Source of the DNA: Paenibacillus sp. BIC5C1 | GTDB taxonomy: Bacteria; Bacillota; Bacilli; Paenibacillales; Paenibacillaceae | Length of the DNA: 64,000 nucleotides | Assembly: GCF_032399705.1 (NCBI RefSeq) | Contig: NZ_CP135922.1 | Span: forward strand, 4,402,001 to 4,466,000 | Direction of reading: 5' to 3' | Part shown: positions 10,087-18,705 of the stretch, one piece after another | Layout of the letters: every line of letters starts with the position of its first letter | How positions within the stretch are numbered: position 1 is the first letter of the stretch | Translations under genes and position numbers: made by a program | Notes under the pieces: generated by a model | The model's input: the letters and a program-made list of their open reading frames with translations, nothing else | Told to the model about the DNA's origin: nothing | Databases searched by the model: none

Positions 10087-10112
10087 GAAAAAAGAGGGCT
10101 TACGCCCTCTTC
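10087..10112 (-). terminator. Rho-independent terminator after cotE
   Basis: A compact hairpin, GAGGGC-GTAA-GCCCTC on the minus strand, followed by six T residues. It lies between the cotE stop and the start of the amidoligase gene, so the amidoligase probably needs its own promoter or depends on readthrough. Confidence 0.92.
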
Positions 10113-10167
10113 ACTGCCGCTTGCGGCGCATATGATACCTTAAGTTTATGAATCCGGATCGCTGAGC

Positions 10168-10728
10168 TTACAGCTCATCGTCAAGCAGGTCGGGATCGAG
10201 ATCGTCATAATCTCCATCGCCACTGCCGTAGTCATAATCCTTGTCTTCGTAATCCCCACAGCCATCCGTGCACACTTTCACACATACTTTGGTCTCGGCG
10301 ACCAGTTCAACAGCGAATTCCCGTTCTACCCGGATAATTACGCTGCCTCCACCTGCCGACACCGTGGCTTCCACACAGCTAGGTTCCTGCGTTGCATCCG
10401 CAGATACCTCTACGGTGGCGGCCCGGTGTTTCGGGTCCAGATAGGACAAAGGCACATGTTCTACATACGACACCGTTTCTTTGGCTACATCCGTCTGTGA
10501 ATTTTTGTCATAGGAATACCAAATGTTGATATCGTAAGTACCAATAACTTCAATTCCGTCCCCCGCTGATACGGCTTCATATTGGTGGTTGATAATCCAA
10601 GCCCCCAAAATACTGGTCGGACCATGTGGCGGAGTCACGGTATGTGTTACGGTAGAGAACTTACGACCTTTGCCGCAGATCGCCTTCGTGATGATCTCTC
10701 TACATTGATGTTTATGACTCAATGACAT
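10168..10728 (-). CDS. cotE: Outer spore coat morphogenetic protein CotE
   Basis: A 186-residue protein that directs assembly of the outer spore coat. The CotE hallmarks are present in order: REIITKAICGKGRKFS near the N-terminus, SILGAWIINHQYEA, DINIWYSYDKNSQTDVA and the acidic C-terminal tail with DPDLL. The Cys in VCTDGCGDY just before the tail is unusual compared with B. subtilis. The open frame starts seven codons earlier, but those codons contain the GGAGGAGG ribosome binding site for the internal ATG at 10728. A terminator follows. Expression would be sporulation-specific. Confidence 0.95.
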   Translation of the reverse strand: MSLSHKHQCREIITKAICGKGRKFSTVTHTVTPPHGPTSILGAWIINHQYEAVSAGDGIEVIGTYDINIWYSYDKNSQTDVAKETVSYVEHVPLSYLDPKHRAATVEVSADATQEPSCVEATVSAGGGSVIIRVEREFAVELVAETKVCVKVCTDGCGDYEDKDYDYGSGDGDYDDLDPDLLDDEL

Positions 10729-10803
10729 CTTTAAACCTCCTCCATACAATCATTCTTTACAAGTGTATGCAGGGCATCCGTCTAGGGTGACAACTATTTT
10801 CTA

Positions 10804-11781
10804 TTATTCATTTGTAGATTGGGACCGGTCCGATACCGGAGATGGTGCTTTGTCCTTCTTGGCTATTTTCAGATACAGCGCGAGTTCCCGGCACAGCTGG
10901 AGAATCGCGGAACGAATCTCGAATTCTTCCCTTGTATCCGGCAACTCCATTCGCTTGAATTCTTCTTGCACATCTGCGAGAAGTTTTTCTGTACGTCCGG
11001 TGTAAGATTCAGTGAGAACATCCTGACTGAGCTGGTCGAACAGCTCCGATACCATTTCCGCATGCGGCATCTTCTGATAGATCTGGGATACCAGATGCAT
11101 CATATGCTGGATGGAATCCAATTGCGTTTTGCGCATATAAAAGTAAACACTCCATCCCTCGTTCGGGTGGATGACCTGATTCTCCAATGAACGTTTGGCT
11201 GCTTCAATGCCGCCCAGCACAGCCTTGTCGGCTTCAATCAGTTCTTTCCCTGCCCATACTTCATTCGGATTGCGCAGCGTGGCTGCAAACTCCTGGAAGA
11301 TAACCGAGAATAATTCATCAATTCTTTTGCGAATACGCAGCATCTGCGGGTCCGCTGCCGGCATATAGGCCAGATTGACAACCATCGCGGAACCGAGACC
11401 AATCAGCAACAGCCCAATTTGGATCAAAACCACATGTACGTCCATTTCGCCGCCGCCAAATACCCGGAAAACCACGACAGAACCCGTCACAATGCCTTCC
11501 TTGAATCCGGCCCGAACTATCACCGGAAATGCAATCAGTATGTAGACCGCCAGCACCCAATAATGGAAGCCAAGAAAGTGAAAAAGTACACTTGCAAATA
11601 AAAGCCCCACTACGGAAGCGAAAAATCTCGCAGATATGGTGCGAATACTTCTTTTTCGTGTCACATCAACGCCGAGTATGGCTAACAAGCCCGCCGATGT
11701 TGGTCCGGGCAAGCCGCACCAGTCTGCAATCAGCACGGCCATCAGCGCGGCTATTGCGGTTTTAATTACCCTAAAACCCAT
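10804..11781 (-). CDS. Aromatic acid exporter family membrane protein (DUF939, YqjA-like)
   Basis: A 325-residue protein with an N-terminal membrane half (four to five helices within residues 1-140, including AGLLAILGVDVTRKRS) and a C-terminal cytoplasmic helical half (about 150-325). This is the layout of the Firmicute YqjA/DUF939 branch of the aromatic acid exporter superfamily. The N-terminal GLPGPTSAGLLAILGVD is typical. The substrate is unknown in most members. It lies upstream of cotE on the same strand with a short gap and shows no terminator between them that I can see. Confidence 0.85.
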   Translation of the reverse strand: MGFRVIKTAIAALMAVLIADWCGLPGPTSAGLLAILGVDVTRKRSIRTISARFFASVVGLLFASVLFHFLGFHYWVLAVYILIAFPVIVRAGFKEGIVTGSVVVFRVFGGGEMDVHVVLIQIGLLLIGLGSAMVVNLAYMPAADPQMLRIRKRIDELFSVIFQEFAATLRNPNEVWAGKELIEADKAVLGGIEAAKRSLENQVIHPNEGWSVYFYMRKTQLDSIQHMMHLVSQIYQKMPHAEMVSELFDQLSQDVLTESYTGRTEKLLADVQEEFKRMELPDTREEFEIRSAILQLCRELALYLKIAKKDKAPSPVSDRSQSTNE

Positions 11782-12233
11782 CTAACTTCCTCTCCCCTAA
11801 GCTGCAAAAATGTCAAAGCCAGCGAGCCATACCTATCCGGGTAAGCACTTGTCCAAGGCCTGATAGCGTGTATTGCCATATGTCATATCCCTAGTATTAC
11901 ACATCCTGCCAAAAACCATTTCTTATATATTCAAAAGAATCATTCTGGAAGAACCATATATCAATTTCGCTGCTGCACTCATAAACGGCATCAACCGACA
12001 TGCCTATGCATGTCGGTCACAATAACGCGCCCCGGATGAGGGACGCTGGCAATTTGATTGATGCGACGGAAGCCTCTAGGCCCTCTTCTCCAATCGTCGC
12101 ATTCATTCCGGACTCGCGGAATATTCGTATTAGTATGGTACTTGATTTTACGGGTTCCGGCAACGTGACACCTCTTGTGAAATTGTATACATATCATGAA
12201 GCATTCTATTTTGCACAAGCATATTTTGCAGAA
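11782..12233. other. Intergenic region with one perfect hairpin, no gene seen
   Basis: This 452-base stretch separates the DUF939 gene from the ABC permease gene. Open frames on either strand here lack ribosome binding sites and family resemblance. At 11994-12017 a perfect 10-base inverted repeat (ACCGACATGC, loop CTAT, GCATGTCGGT) stands alone without a U-tract; it could be an operator, RNA hairpin or weak terminator. Confidence 0.5.
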
Positions 12234-13067
12234 TTACCTGCGTCCTGCCAGCAGCTTGCGTTCCACATATACAACGAGCTGGTACATCGCTGTAGCTACA
12301 GCCGCAATGATCAACAGGCTCGATAAAACAAGGGTAAAGTTGAATACTTGAAATCCATAGATGATCAGATAGCCCAATCCCTGCTTGGCGACCAGAAATT
12401 CACCCACAATCACACCGACCCAAGCCATGCCAACGTTTACTTTCAAGGTAGAGACAATGGCAGGAAAGGAAGCGGGTAATACCACTTTGCTGAAAATCTC
12501 GGAACGATCCCCACCAAACGTACGGATAACCTTAATGTAGTTCTGATCTACTTCATTAAAACTGTTATACACGACCAGTGTGGTAATAATGACTGTAATG
12601 GATAACGTCGTCATGACAATAGCCGTAAACCCTGCACCAAACATGACAATAAAGATTGGACCCAGCGCTACTTTGGGCATGCTGTTGAACACAACCATAT
12701 AGGGATCAAGCACTTTGGATAAAAAAGGAGACCACCAGATCAGAACCGCAAGCAGTGTTCCGACGAGTGTCCCCAGCAAAAAGCCGACTGCCGTTTCCCC
12801 AACGGTTACCCCAACATGCGCCCATAGTTCTCCACTGACGATGTCCTTCCAGATCTGATTGAAAATTTTGCTGGGATAACTGAACAAAAGCACATCAATC
12901 CAGCGCAATCTTCCCGCCAGTTCCCACAGCAAAAACATAAACACCAGCATGGACAGCTGCACCGCCAGCACTTTATGTCGCCATCTGGCAACCTGCTGAA
13001 TATGACTTTGGTGCAGCTGTCTCATCCAATCATCACGCATTTCCTGCTTCTGATTCGTCTGATTCAC
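12234..13067 (-). CDS. ABC transporter permease, SsuC/TauC type
   Basis: A 277-residue inner membrane permease with about six helices, the binding-protein-dependent transport domain and the EAA-like loop (GGDRSEIFSKVVLPASFPAI). It belongs to the nitrate/sulfonate/taurine/HMP family. The first four bases overlap the end of the ATPase gene, so both are translationally coupled. It is the last gene of a three-gene operon; no clear terminator follows, only the isolated hairpin 220 bases away. The substrate is not evident from the sequence. Confidence 0.93.
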   Translation of the reverse strand: MNQTNQKQEMRDDWMRQLHQSHIQQVARWRHKVLAVQLSMLVFMFLLWELAGRLRWIDVLLFSYPSKIFNQIWKDIVSGELWAHVGVTVGETAVGFLLGTLVGTLLAVLIWWSPFLSKVLDPYMVVFNSMPKVALGPIFIVMFGAGFTAIVMTTLSITVIITTLVVYNSFNEVDQNYIKVIRTFGGDRSEIFSKVVLPASFPAIVSTLKVNVGMAWVGVIVGEFLVAKQGLGYLIIYGFQVFNFTLVLSSLLIIAAVATAMYQLVVYVERKLLAGRR

Positions 13068-13858
13068 CCGTTCTTCTCACCTCCTCCGGACTGATCCAGT
13101 TCACTCCATAACGCCTGGAACAACTCATTGAACCCTGGCTGCTCCCTCGCGTGAAAAGGCTGTGCGTTTCGCAAATCTTCGGGAATGATAAACTCCTTTC
13201 GAATGCGGCCCGGATTACGATCAAGCACAATGACGCGGTCACTGACGGCGATGGCTTCGGACAGATCATGGGTGACAAGCACCGAGGTTTTGCCGGATTT
13301 CTTCAATGTGTCCGAGACCAGATCCTCCAGTTGCAGCTTGGTTTGATAATCGAGTGCGGAAAAGGGTTCATCCAGCAACAGTATCCCAGGGTCCGTAGCC
13401 AGTGTACGCACCAAAGCTACCCGTTGCCTCATTCCTCCGGACAACTCAGAAGGATACTGGGCTTCGGTTCCAGCTAGACCCATACCTGCCAGCAGCTCAC
13501 GTGTGCGCTCGCGACTCTCTTCATTGAGCGCACCTGTCAGTTCAAGTCCGATCAGGACATTATCCAAAATGGTACGCCATGGAAACAGATAATCCTGTTG
13601 CAGCATATAGCCAATCTGGGCAGACGGACCTTCAATGCGTTTTCCTTTAACCTTGACCTCGCCTGCGGTCGGTGTGAGCAGCCCGGCGATGATCGACAGC
13701 AATGTCGTTTTACCACATCCGCTTGGGCCAACAAGACTAACGAACTCTCCTTGGTCGACCTGAAGATTCAAATTTTCGATAACCAGTGATGCTTCACGCT
13801 CGCTGACATAGACTTGCGAAATCCCTTCCAGTCTGATCACCGTTTCGGATTCAGGCAT
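13064..13858 (-). CDS. ABC transporter ATP-binding protein, SsuB/TauB type
   Basis: A 264-residue ATPase subunit. Walker A is GPSGCGKTT, the Q-loop is in MLQQDYLFPWRTI, the signature is LSGGMRQRVA and Walker B with the catalytic Glu is ILLLDEPFSALD, followed by the switch His in VTHD. The pattern is that of the nitrate/sulfonate/taurine subfamily. It overlaps the permease gene and lies 30 bases after the binding protein gene. It drives uptake of the substrate held by the lipoprotein. Confidence 0.95.
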   Translation of the reverse strand: MPESETVIRLEGISQVYVSEREASLVIENLNLQVDQGEFVSLVGPSGCGKTTLLSIIAGLLTPTAGEVKVKGKRIEGPSAQIGYMLQQDYLFPWRTILDNVLIGLELTGALNEESRERTRELLAGMGLAGTEAQYPSELSGGMRQRVALVRTLATDPGILLLDEPFSALDYQTKLQLEDLVSDTLKKSGKTSVLVTHDLSEAIAVSDRVIVLDRNPGRIRKEFIIPEDLRNAQPFHAREQPGFNELFQALWSELDQSGGGEKNG

Positions 13859-13888
13859 ACATGCTCACGTCCTTTCCCGAATACCTGG

Positions 13889-14890
13889 TTACTTCGTTGC
13901 TGCTTGTTCTGCATAGGAATTATCGACAATCGTATGAGAATCCACACGCTGTTTCAGTTCTCCCGCAGCACTCATGACGTCCAACAAATTATTCCATTCG
14001 TCCTCATCAATAATTGGATCGGTTGCATATGTGCCCTGTTCCTTGTAACGGTTCACACTGCTTACCAGAATGGCCGGATCGATATCTTTAAAATAAGGTT
14101 TGATGACTTCAGCGATCTCTTCAGCGGTGTGGGAATCCACCCAAACTTGTGCTTTGTGCAAGCCGTCAGTGAACTTCTGAACGATGTCTTTGTTATCGTT
14201 GATATAGCTTTGTTTAGTCATGAAGACCGTATAAGGCAGATGACCACTTTCCGATCCAAACGAGGCTACCACCTTGCCGCGACCCTCTTTCTCAAAGATG
14301 GAGGCCTGAGGTTCAAATAGCTGCACATAATCCCCCGTACCTGAAGCAAATGCAGAGGCGATGTTGGCAAAATCCACATTTTGAATCAATTCCAGATCAT
14401 TCTGCGGATCAATGCCATGCTTTTTCAGCGTGAATTCGCCTGCCATTTGAGGCATGCCGCCTTTTCTTTGTCCGAGGAATGTACTCTGTTTCAGTTGATC
14501 CCAATTGAATTCACCTTCGGGATTGCGGGCAAACAGAAACGTTCCGTCCGTCTGTGTAAGCTGGGCAAAGTTAATGACGGGATCTTCTGCGCCTTGTTGA
14601 TAGACATAAATGGACGTCTCTGCTCCGACCAACGCGATGTCTACTGAACCTGCAAGCAATGCAGCCATCGTTTTGTCTCCGCCAGCCGTCGTCTGAATGT
14701 CCACTTCAAGCCCCTGTTCCTCAAAAAAACCTTGGGCCACGGCCACATACTCAGGTGCGTAAAACACTGAACGTGTGACCTCACCAATCGTAATTTTGGT
14801 CTCATCCTTATCTTTATTGCAGCTGGTGAGAGCCACGATGATAATGAGCAAAATGACGATGGCCCGGATGAACCAGGGCGTGTATTTCAT
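13889..14890 (-). CDS. ABC transporter substrate-binding lipoprotein (NMT1/SsuA-like)
   Basis: A 333-residue extracellular binding lipoprotein. The signal peptide ends in the lipobox LTSC with the modified Cys at residue 24. The mature part has the NMT1/SsuA fold pattern: ITIGEVTRSVFYAPEYVA, a GG-containing GDKTMAALLAGSVDIAL and VDFANIASAFASGTGDY. The ATG at 14890 is chosen over a GTG six codons upstream because AAGGAGGG lies between them. Sulfonates, taurine, nitrate or a thiamine pyrimidine precursor are possible ligands. I see no S-box or TPP riboswitch and no metabolic partner gene, so the substrate stays open. Confidence 0.92.
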   Translation of the reverse strand: MKYTPWFIRAIVILLIIIVALTSCNKDKDETKITIGEVTRSVFYAPEYVAVAQGFFEEQGLEVDIQTTAGGDKTMAALLAGSVDIALVGAETSIYVYQQGAEDPVINFAQLTQTDGTFLFARNPEGEFNWDQLKQSTFLGQRKGGMPQMAGEFTLKKHGIDPQNDLELIQNVDFANIASAFASGTGDYVQLFEPQASIFEKEGRGKVVASFGSESGHLPYTVFMTKQSYINDNKDIVQKFTDGLHKAQVWVDSHTAEEIAEVIKPYFKDIDPAILVSSVNRYKEQGTYATDPIIDEDEWNNLLDVMSAAGELKQRVDSHTIVDNSYAEQAATK

Positions 14891-15037
14891 GATATTTCCC
14901 TCCTTCACTGGTTTCAGCTGTTCTCTCTACTATGGATATGCTGATGCCCAGCAAAAGGTTAAGAACTTGCATGCAAAAGAAGAGCCAGGCAATGATGCCC
15001 CGCTCTTCAAGAGTTTGATGATGATGTTATAGCTGTT

Positions 15038-16552
15038 CTACAGCTTGTAAATCTCGGTATATTTCGCTTCCAGATAATCGGCCAAATAGTCCGGGTTCAA
15101 CTCTTCACCCGTTACGGCCACAATCAGTTCGGAAGGTGTACGGCTTTTGCCATAACGATAAATTTTGTCAGTCAACCATTCCTTGATGGGAATCAGGTTA
15201 CCTTCGGCGATATAGGCATCGAACTCCGGCATTTCTTTGCGCAGTGTATGTAGAATCTGTGCAGCATACATATTGCCGAGCGAGTATGATGCGAAGTAAC
15301 CAAAGTCTCCACCCGACCAGTGAACATCCTGAAGCACACCCAGACCATCATTCGGCGGCACAACACCAAGATATTCCTTGTATTTAGCATTCCAGGTTTC
15401 CGGCAGTTCCTTAACTTCCAGACCTTCGTTAAAGAGCATTTTCTCAATTTCATAACGAATGATGATGTGCAGATTGTACGTCAGCTCATCAGCTTCAATC
15501 CGGATCAGAGAGCTTTCAACTCGGTTAATTGCCCGATAAAATTCTTCCAGCTCAACCTCGTTTAATTGTGGGAAGTGCTGCTGCAGATCTTTATAATATC
15601 GTGTCCAGAACGGAAGACTGCGGCCAATCATATTTTCCCAAAGACGCGACTGGGATTCGTGGATACCCATCGACGTTCCTTCGGCAAGAAGGGTACCAGC
15701 CAGGCTGTCGTCAATATTTTGCTCATACAGGGCGTGTCCGCCTTCGTGTAGAGAACTGAAGACCGCACTCGTCACATCATCCTGCAAATAATTTGTCGTG
15801 ATCCGCACATCTCCTGGATTCAGGCCCGTTGCAAATGGGTGAACACTCTCATCGAGTCTGCCGGCTTCAAAGTCGTAACCCATTTGTCCCAGAATAAACA
15901 GACTGAATTTTTCCTGTTGATCCTTGTCAAACAACTGGTTCAGGAACTCTGTCTCTGGCTTGTTGGCCGACGCGTTGATCTTCTCTTGCAGGGGTACCAA
16001 ACGGGCTTTGAGCCGGGCAAATACCGCATCCACCTTCTCTACCGTCAGTTCAGGCTCATACATGTCCAGAAGGGTATCATAACGCGTATCTTTCACACCC
16101 CAGTAGTCAATAAACTCTTGTTTTAGCTTTACAATATCGGTGAGGTAGGGCGAGAAACCTGCAAAATCGCTATTATGTTTGGCATCTTCCCAAGCTGTTT
16201 CCGATTTGGCGGTAAGTACAGTATAGGCTTGTACTTTTTCCGGTGGTACGGACTGACTGCGATTATATTCTTTCTGGCAATCTTCCACCTGACGACGATC
16301 GATATCTTCCAGCTGTTCCAACACCGCTGGTGTTGTTAATGTATCCAGGTAGGATTTCATGTCAGCCGAGGTTTGCAGTTTGAATGCTTCGGTCGACAGC
16401 ATGCCAAGTGTTTCCGAACGTGTCGGGACACCTTTTTTGGGAGCACCTGTGCGCAAATCCCAGTGAAGCAAACCAATGGCTTCATGATAACTCTTAATTT
16501 TGCGAGCCAGATTACGGAAGGATTCCAGCTGTTCCTGTGTTTGTTGTTCCAT
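15038..16552 (-). CDS. Carboxypeptidase M32 (Taq-type metallocarboxypeptidase)
   Basis: A 504-residue zinc carboxypeptidase that removes C-terminal residues from peptides in the cytoplasm. The metal-binding HEGGH is at 269-273, preceded by the M32 motifs HPFATG (238-243) and DVRITTNY (248-255) and followed by GIHESQSRLWENMIG with the third ligand Glu. Length fits the family. The ATG at 16552 has GAGGTGAA upstream. It is divergent from the carbonic anhydrase gene across a 225-base region that contains a long inverted repeat. Confidence 0.96.
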   Translation of the reverse strand: MEQQTQEQLESFRNLARKIKSYHEAIGLLHWDLRTGAPKKGVPTRSETLGMLSTEAFKLQTSADMKSYLDTLTTPAVLEQLEDIDRRQVEDCQKEYNRSQSVPPEKVQAYTVLTAKSETAWEDAKHNSDFAGFSPYLTDIVKLKQEFIDYWGVKDTRYDTLLDMYEPELTVEKVDAVFARLKARLVPLQEKINASANKPETEFLNQLFDKDQQEKFSLFILGQMGYDFEAGRLDESVHPFATGLNPGDVRITTNYLQDDVTSAVFSSLHEGGHALYEQNIDDSLAGTLLAEGTSMGIHESQSRLWENMIGRSLPFWTRYYKDLQQHFPQLNEVELEEFYRAINRVESSLIRIEADELTYNLHIIIRYEIEKMLFNEGLEVKELPETWNAKYKEYLGVVPPNDGLGVLQDVHWSGGDFGYFASYSLGNMYAAQILHTLRKEMPEFDAYIAEGNLIPIKEWLTDKIYRYGKSRTPSELIVAVTGEELNPDYLADYLEAKYTEIYKL

Positions 16553-16637
16553 GGTTAATGTTCACCTCTTCAAAAAAAATATTGGACTCCCTATTGATGA
16601 TACTTTTTGCAATGCGTATAATCAACTTTTAACAGAT

Positions 16638-16681
16638 GCAAATTGCATTATTCCTCCAAACCGAGGAATAATGCAATTTGC
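16638..16681. repeat. Perfect 19-base inverted repeat between carboxypeptidase and carbonic anhydrase genes
   Basis: The arms GCAAATTGCATTATTCCTC and GAGGAATAATGCAATTTGC are perfectly complementary around a 6-base loop (CAAACC). Neither side has a U-tract, so a simple terminator is unlikely. The repeat ends ten bases before TATAAT (16691-16696), a likely -10 box for the carbonic anhydrase gene. This placement suits an operator or a 5' UTR/attenuator hairpin. Its core AATTGCATTATT is close to the palindrome in front of the nearby PadR gene. Confidence 0.75.
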
Positions 16682-16777
16682 TGACCGTAGTATAATAAAA
16701 AACCAAAGGGCGTAGGACAAGCTGCATTTGATGCAAGTGGCCGTGCTCATCGTATTGGATAACAGGAGGCAATAGAC

Positions 16778-17341
16778 ATGAACAACATTCAAGAGATTCT
16801 GGCTTACAACAAATCATTTGTCGAGACTAAAGAATACGAAAAGTATACGGCAGGCAAGTTTCCAACCAAAAAGATGGTCATCATCACTTGTATGGACACT
16901 CGTCTGGTGGAAATGCTGCCCAAGGCCATGAACCTGAAAAATGGCGATGTGAAAATCATCAAAAACGCTGGCGCAATCATTTCTCAACCTTTCGGGTCTG
17001 TTATGCGTAGTGTTCTCGTAGCCATCTATGAGCTTGGTGCCGATGAAGTACTGGTTGTTGGACATACGGAATGCGGTATGGCCTCCCTGCACGCGGAGAC
17101 CATGATTGGACATATGGTTGAACGGGGTGTTTCCGAGGAAGTCATGAGCACATTGGAGAACTCGGGCATACGTTTACAAAAGTGGCTGCGTGGGTTTGAC
17201 AGTGTTGAAGAAGGGGTAAAAGGTACTGTGGACGTAATCAAGAAACATCCATTGCTTCCACCCAATGTACCCGTTCACGGTATGGTCATCGACTCCTACA
17301 CGGGCGAACTTGATCTTGTCGCAGATGGGTATGCGCAATAG
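16778..17341 (+). CDS. Beta-carbonic anhydrase
   Basis: A 187-residue enzyme that interconverts CO2 and bicarbonate. The zinc site of beta-class enzymes is complete: Cys38, the Asp40/Arg42 dyad in CMDTR, His96 and Cys99 in GHTECGM. It resembles the short YtiB-type beta-carbonic anhydrases of Bacillales. The ATG follows ACAGGAGG. A TATAAT box lies about 80 bases upstream, next to the 19-base inverted repeat. A terminator follows the stop codon, so it is probably transcribed alone. Confidence 0.95.
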   Translation: MNNIQEILAYNKSFVETKEYEKYTAGKFPTKKMVIITCMDTRLVEMLPKAMNLKNGDVKIIKNAGAIISQPFGSVMRSVLVAIYELGADEVLVVGHTECGMASLHAETMIGHMVERGVSEEVMSTLENSGIRLQKWLRGFDSVEEGVKGTVDVIKKHPLLPPNVPVHGMVIDSYTGELDLVADGYAQ

Positions 17342-17363
17342 ACATCTCTCTAAATGGTTTTGG

Positions 17364-17394
17364 GTGCGGACCTCAGGGTCCGCACTCTTTTTTT
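17364..17394 (+). terminator. Terminator after the carbonic anhydrase gene
   Basis: A 9-base GC-rich stem, GTGCGGACC with GGTCCGCAC, closes a TCAG loop and is followed by TCTTTTTTT. Confidence 0.95.
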
Positions 17395-17475
17395 GTCTAA
17401 ATTGAGGCAGTTGTTCTGTCAGGTTGTCAAACCATACAGTTTCAGTGTACACTTTTATGAAAGCGGTCAATGAGA

Positions 17476-17491
17476 ACAATTTGCATTGTTT
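17476..17491. promoter_or_regulatory. Candidate PadR autoregulatory operator
   Basis: AACAAT-TTGC-ATTGTT is a 16-base palindrome with 6-base arms, 36 bases upstream of the PadR gene ribosome binding region. PadR-type regulators commonly repress their own promoter through short palindromes of this kind. Assignment rests on position and symmetry only. Confidence 0.45.
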
Positions 17492-17527
17492 TCGCTGACC
17501 CAGCCCTAATATTAAGGAGACATGTGC

Positions 17528-18094
17528 ATGAACATACTTTCCTACGGATTGCTCGGGCTTCTTACCCGCGAGGAGTCATCAGGTTATGATCTAATGCTGA
17601 GAATTCAGCCACATTGGCAGGCCAAACACAGTCAGATCTATCCCCTCCTCTCCAAAATGGAAAACGATGAGCTTTTAGCCTCCCGCTGGGTACAACAGTC
17701 TGACAAACCAGACAAGAAAATGTATGCAGTCACGGAGAAAGGTATTGAAAAACTGCTGGGATGGATGATCACTCCCGTTACCGCTCCGGTTACGCGCGAC
17801 GAGTTCAATCTACGCATTTTATGTGTCGGCATTGCGGAAGACGGAAGCATGAGACGCATTCTGAATGAGCGCAAAAACTGGTTTATGGAACGCATCCGTT
17901 ATTTCGAGGATTTGAAGTCCCGTATCCCTCAGGATAATTTGCGAGTAGGCAGCCGGGAATTCGGAAGTTACATTCTGGTACAAAAAGGGTTAATGAACGC
18001 ACAAACAGGCATCGAATGGTGTAACTGGGTAACCCAACTACTCGATGGCCAAGCCGCAATTCAGGACCCTTGTCCAAGTATTTCAGAAAAATAA
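17528..18094 (+). CDS. PadR family transcriptional regulator
   Basis: A 188-residue regulator with an N-terminal winged helix (ILSYGLLGLL, SGYDLM, HSQIYPLLSKMENDEL, Y-x-VTEKG) and a C-terminal helical dimerisation domain of the Vir-like type. Starting at 17528 places AAGGAG seven bases upstream; the ATG two codons earlier is too close to it. The gene stands alone between the carbonic anhydrase gene and a secreted protein gene. A palindrome in its promoter and a related motif in the carbonic anhydrase promoter suggest those as targets. The effector is unknown. Confidence 0.9.
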   Translation: MNILSYGLLGLLTREESSGYDLMLRIQPHWQAKHSQIYPLLSKMENDELLASRWVQQSDKPDKKMYAVTEKGIEKLLGWMITPVTAPVTRDEFNLRILCVGIAEDGSMRRILNERKNWFMERIRYFEDLKSRIPQDNLRVGSREFGSYILVQKGLMNAQTGIEWCNWVTQLLDGQAAIQDPCPSISEK

Positions 18095-18193
18095 ACAAAA
18101 TTTGAAACGTTCCTGCAAGTTGACCGTATTACTTGAGTAAGGCCCATTTTTGGGCGAATCAAACAAATTAATCGGGGGGTTACGATCTTTACA

Positions 18194-18700
18194 ATGAAGA
18201 AAAAATTCGGAATTAAACATCTCATGATGGTTTTCATGGCCTTTACATTGCTGTTCGCAACAGTCGGAGTCGCAAATCCGGATTCTGCTGACGCTAGACG
18301 TGGTGGCGGTTTCAAATCGGGAACAAAAAGCTATACCAACACTCCTAAGAAATCCGATTCCAACAGTAATGTGAGCAAATCAAATACAAATAATAACTCC
18401 AGCAATGGAGCAGCTACTACCAACCGTGGCGGATTCTTCGGCGGTGGCGGTGGATTTATGAAAGGTATGATGCTGGGCGGTCTTGCTGGTATGATGTTCG
18501 GCGGATTGTTCGGTGGCATGGGCGCTCTGGGTAACATTCTTGGATTGCTCGTAAACGTAGCTGCAATTATGCTGATCGTGATGCTAGCAATGGCCCTGTT
18601 CAGAGCCATTACGAATCGTCGTAAACCAGCTGCAGATGGTCGTTATGACCGCCGTAATGATCGTGAAGATGATGACCGTAACAGAAACGGACGGTACTAA
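18194..18700 (+). CDS. Secreted/membrane glycine-rich protein, Tim44-like N-terminal type
   Basis: A 168-residue protein with a signal peptide (1 to about 34, cut near SADA), a Ser/Asn/Thr-rich linker, a Gly/Met-rich hydrophobic block (GGLAGMMFGGLFGGMG) and a membrane helix at about 118-138, then a highly charged Arg/Asp tail. This layout is seen in Paenibacillus proteins annotated as Tim44-domain or membrane proteins, but the Tim44 domain itself is absent. GGGGGG lies rather far (about 14 bases) upstream of the ATG. It precedes the DUF2653 gene by five bases, so the two form an operon. Function unknown. Confidence 0.75.
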   Translation: MKKKFGIKHLMMVFMAFTLLFATVGVANPDSADARRGGGFKSGTKSYTNTPKKSDSNSNVSKSNTNNNSSNGAATTNRGGFFGGGGGFMKGMMLGGLAGMMFGGLFGGMGALGNILGLLVNVAAIMLIVMLAMALFRAITNRRKPAADGRYDRRNDREDDDRNRNGRY

Positions 18701-18705
18701 TCTCT

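Noticed and set aside
12000..12326. Plus-strand frame of about 108 codons overlapping the permease end
   Set aside because: It overlaps the minus-strand permease gene, has no ribosome binding site and shows no known family pattern.
14891..15037. S-box or thiamine riboswitch upstream of the ABC transporter operon
   Set aside because: The short spacer between the M32 gene and the binding-protein start lacks both conserved riboswitch cores.
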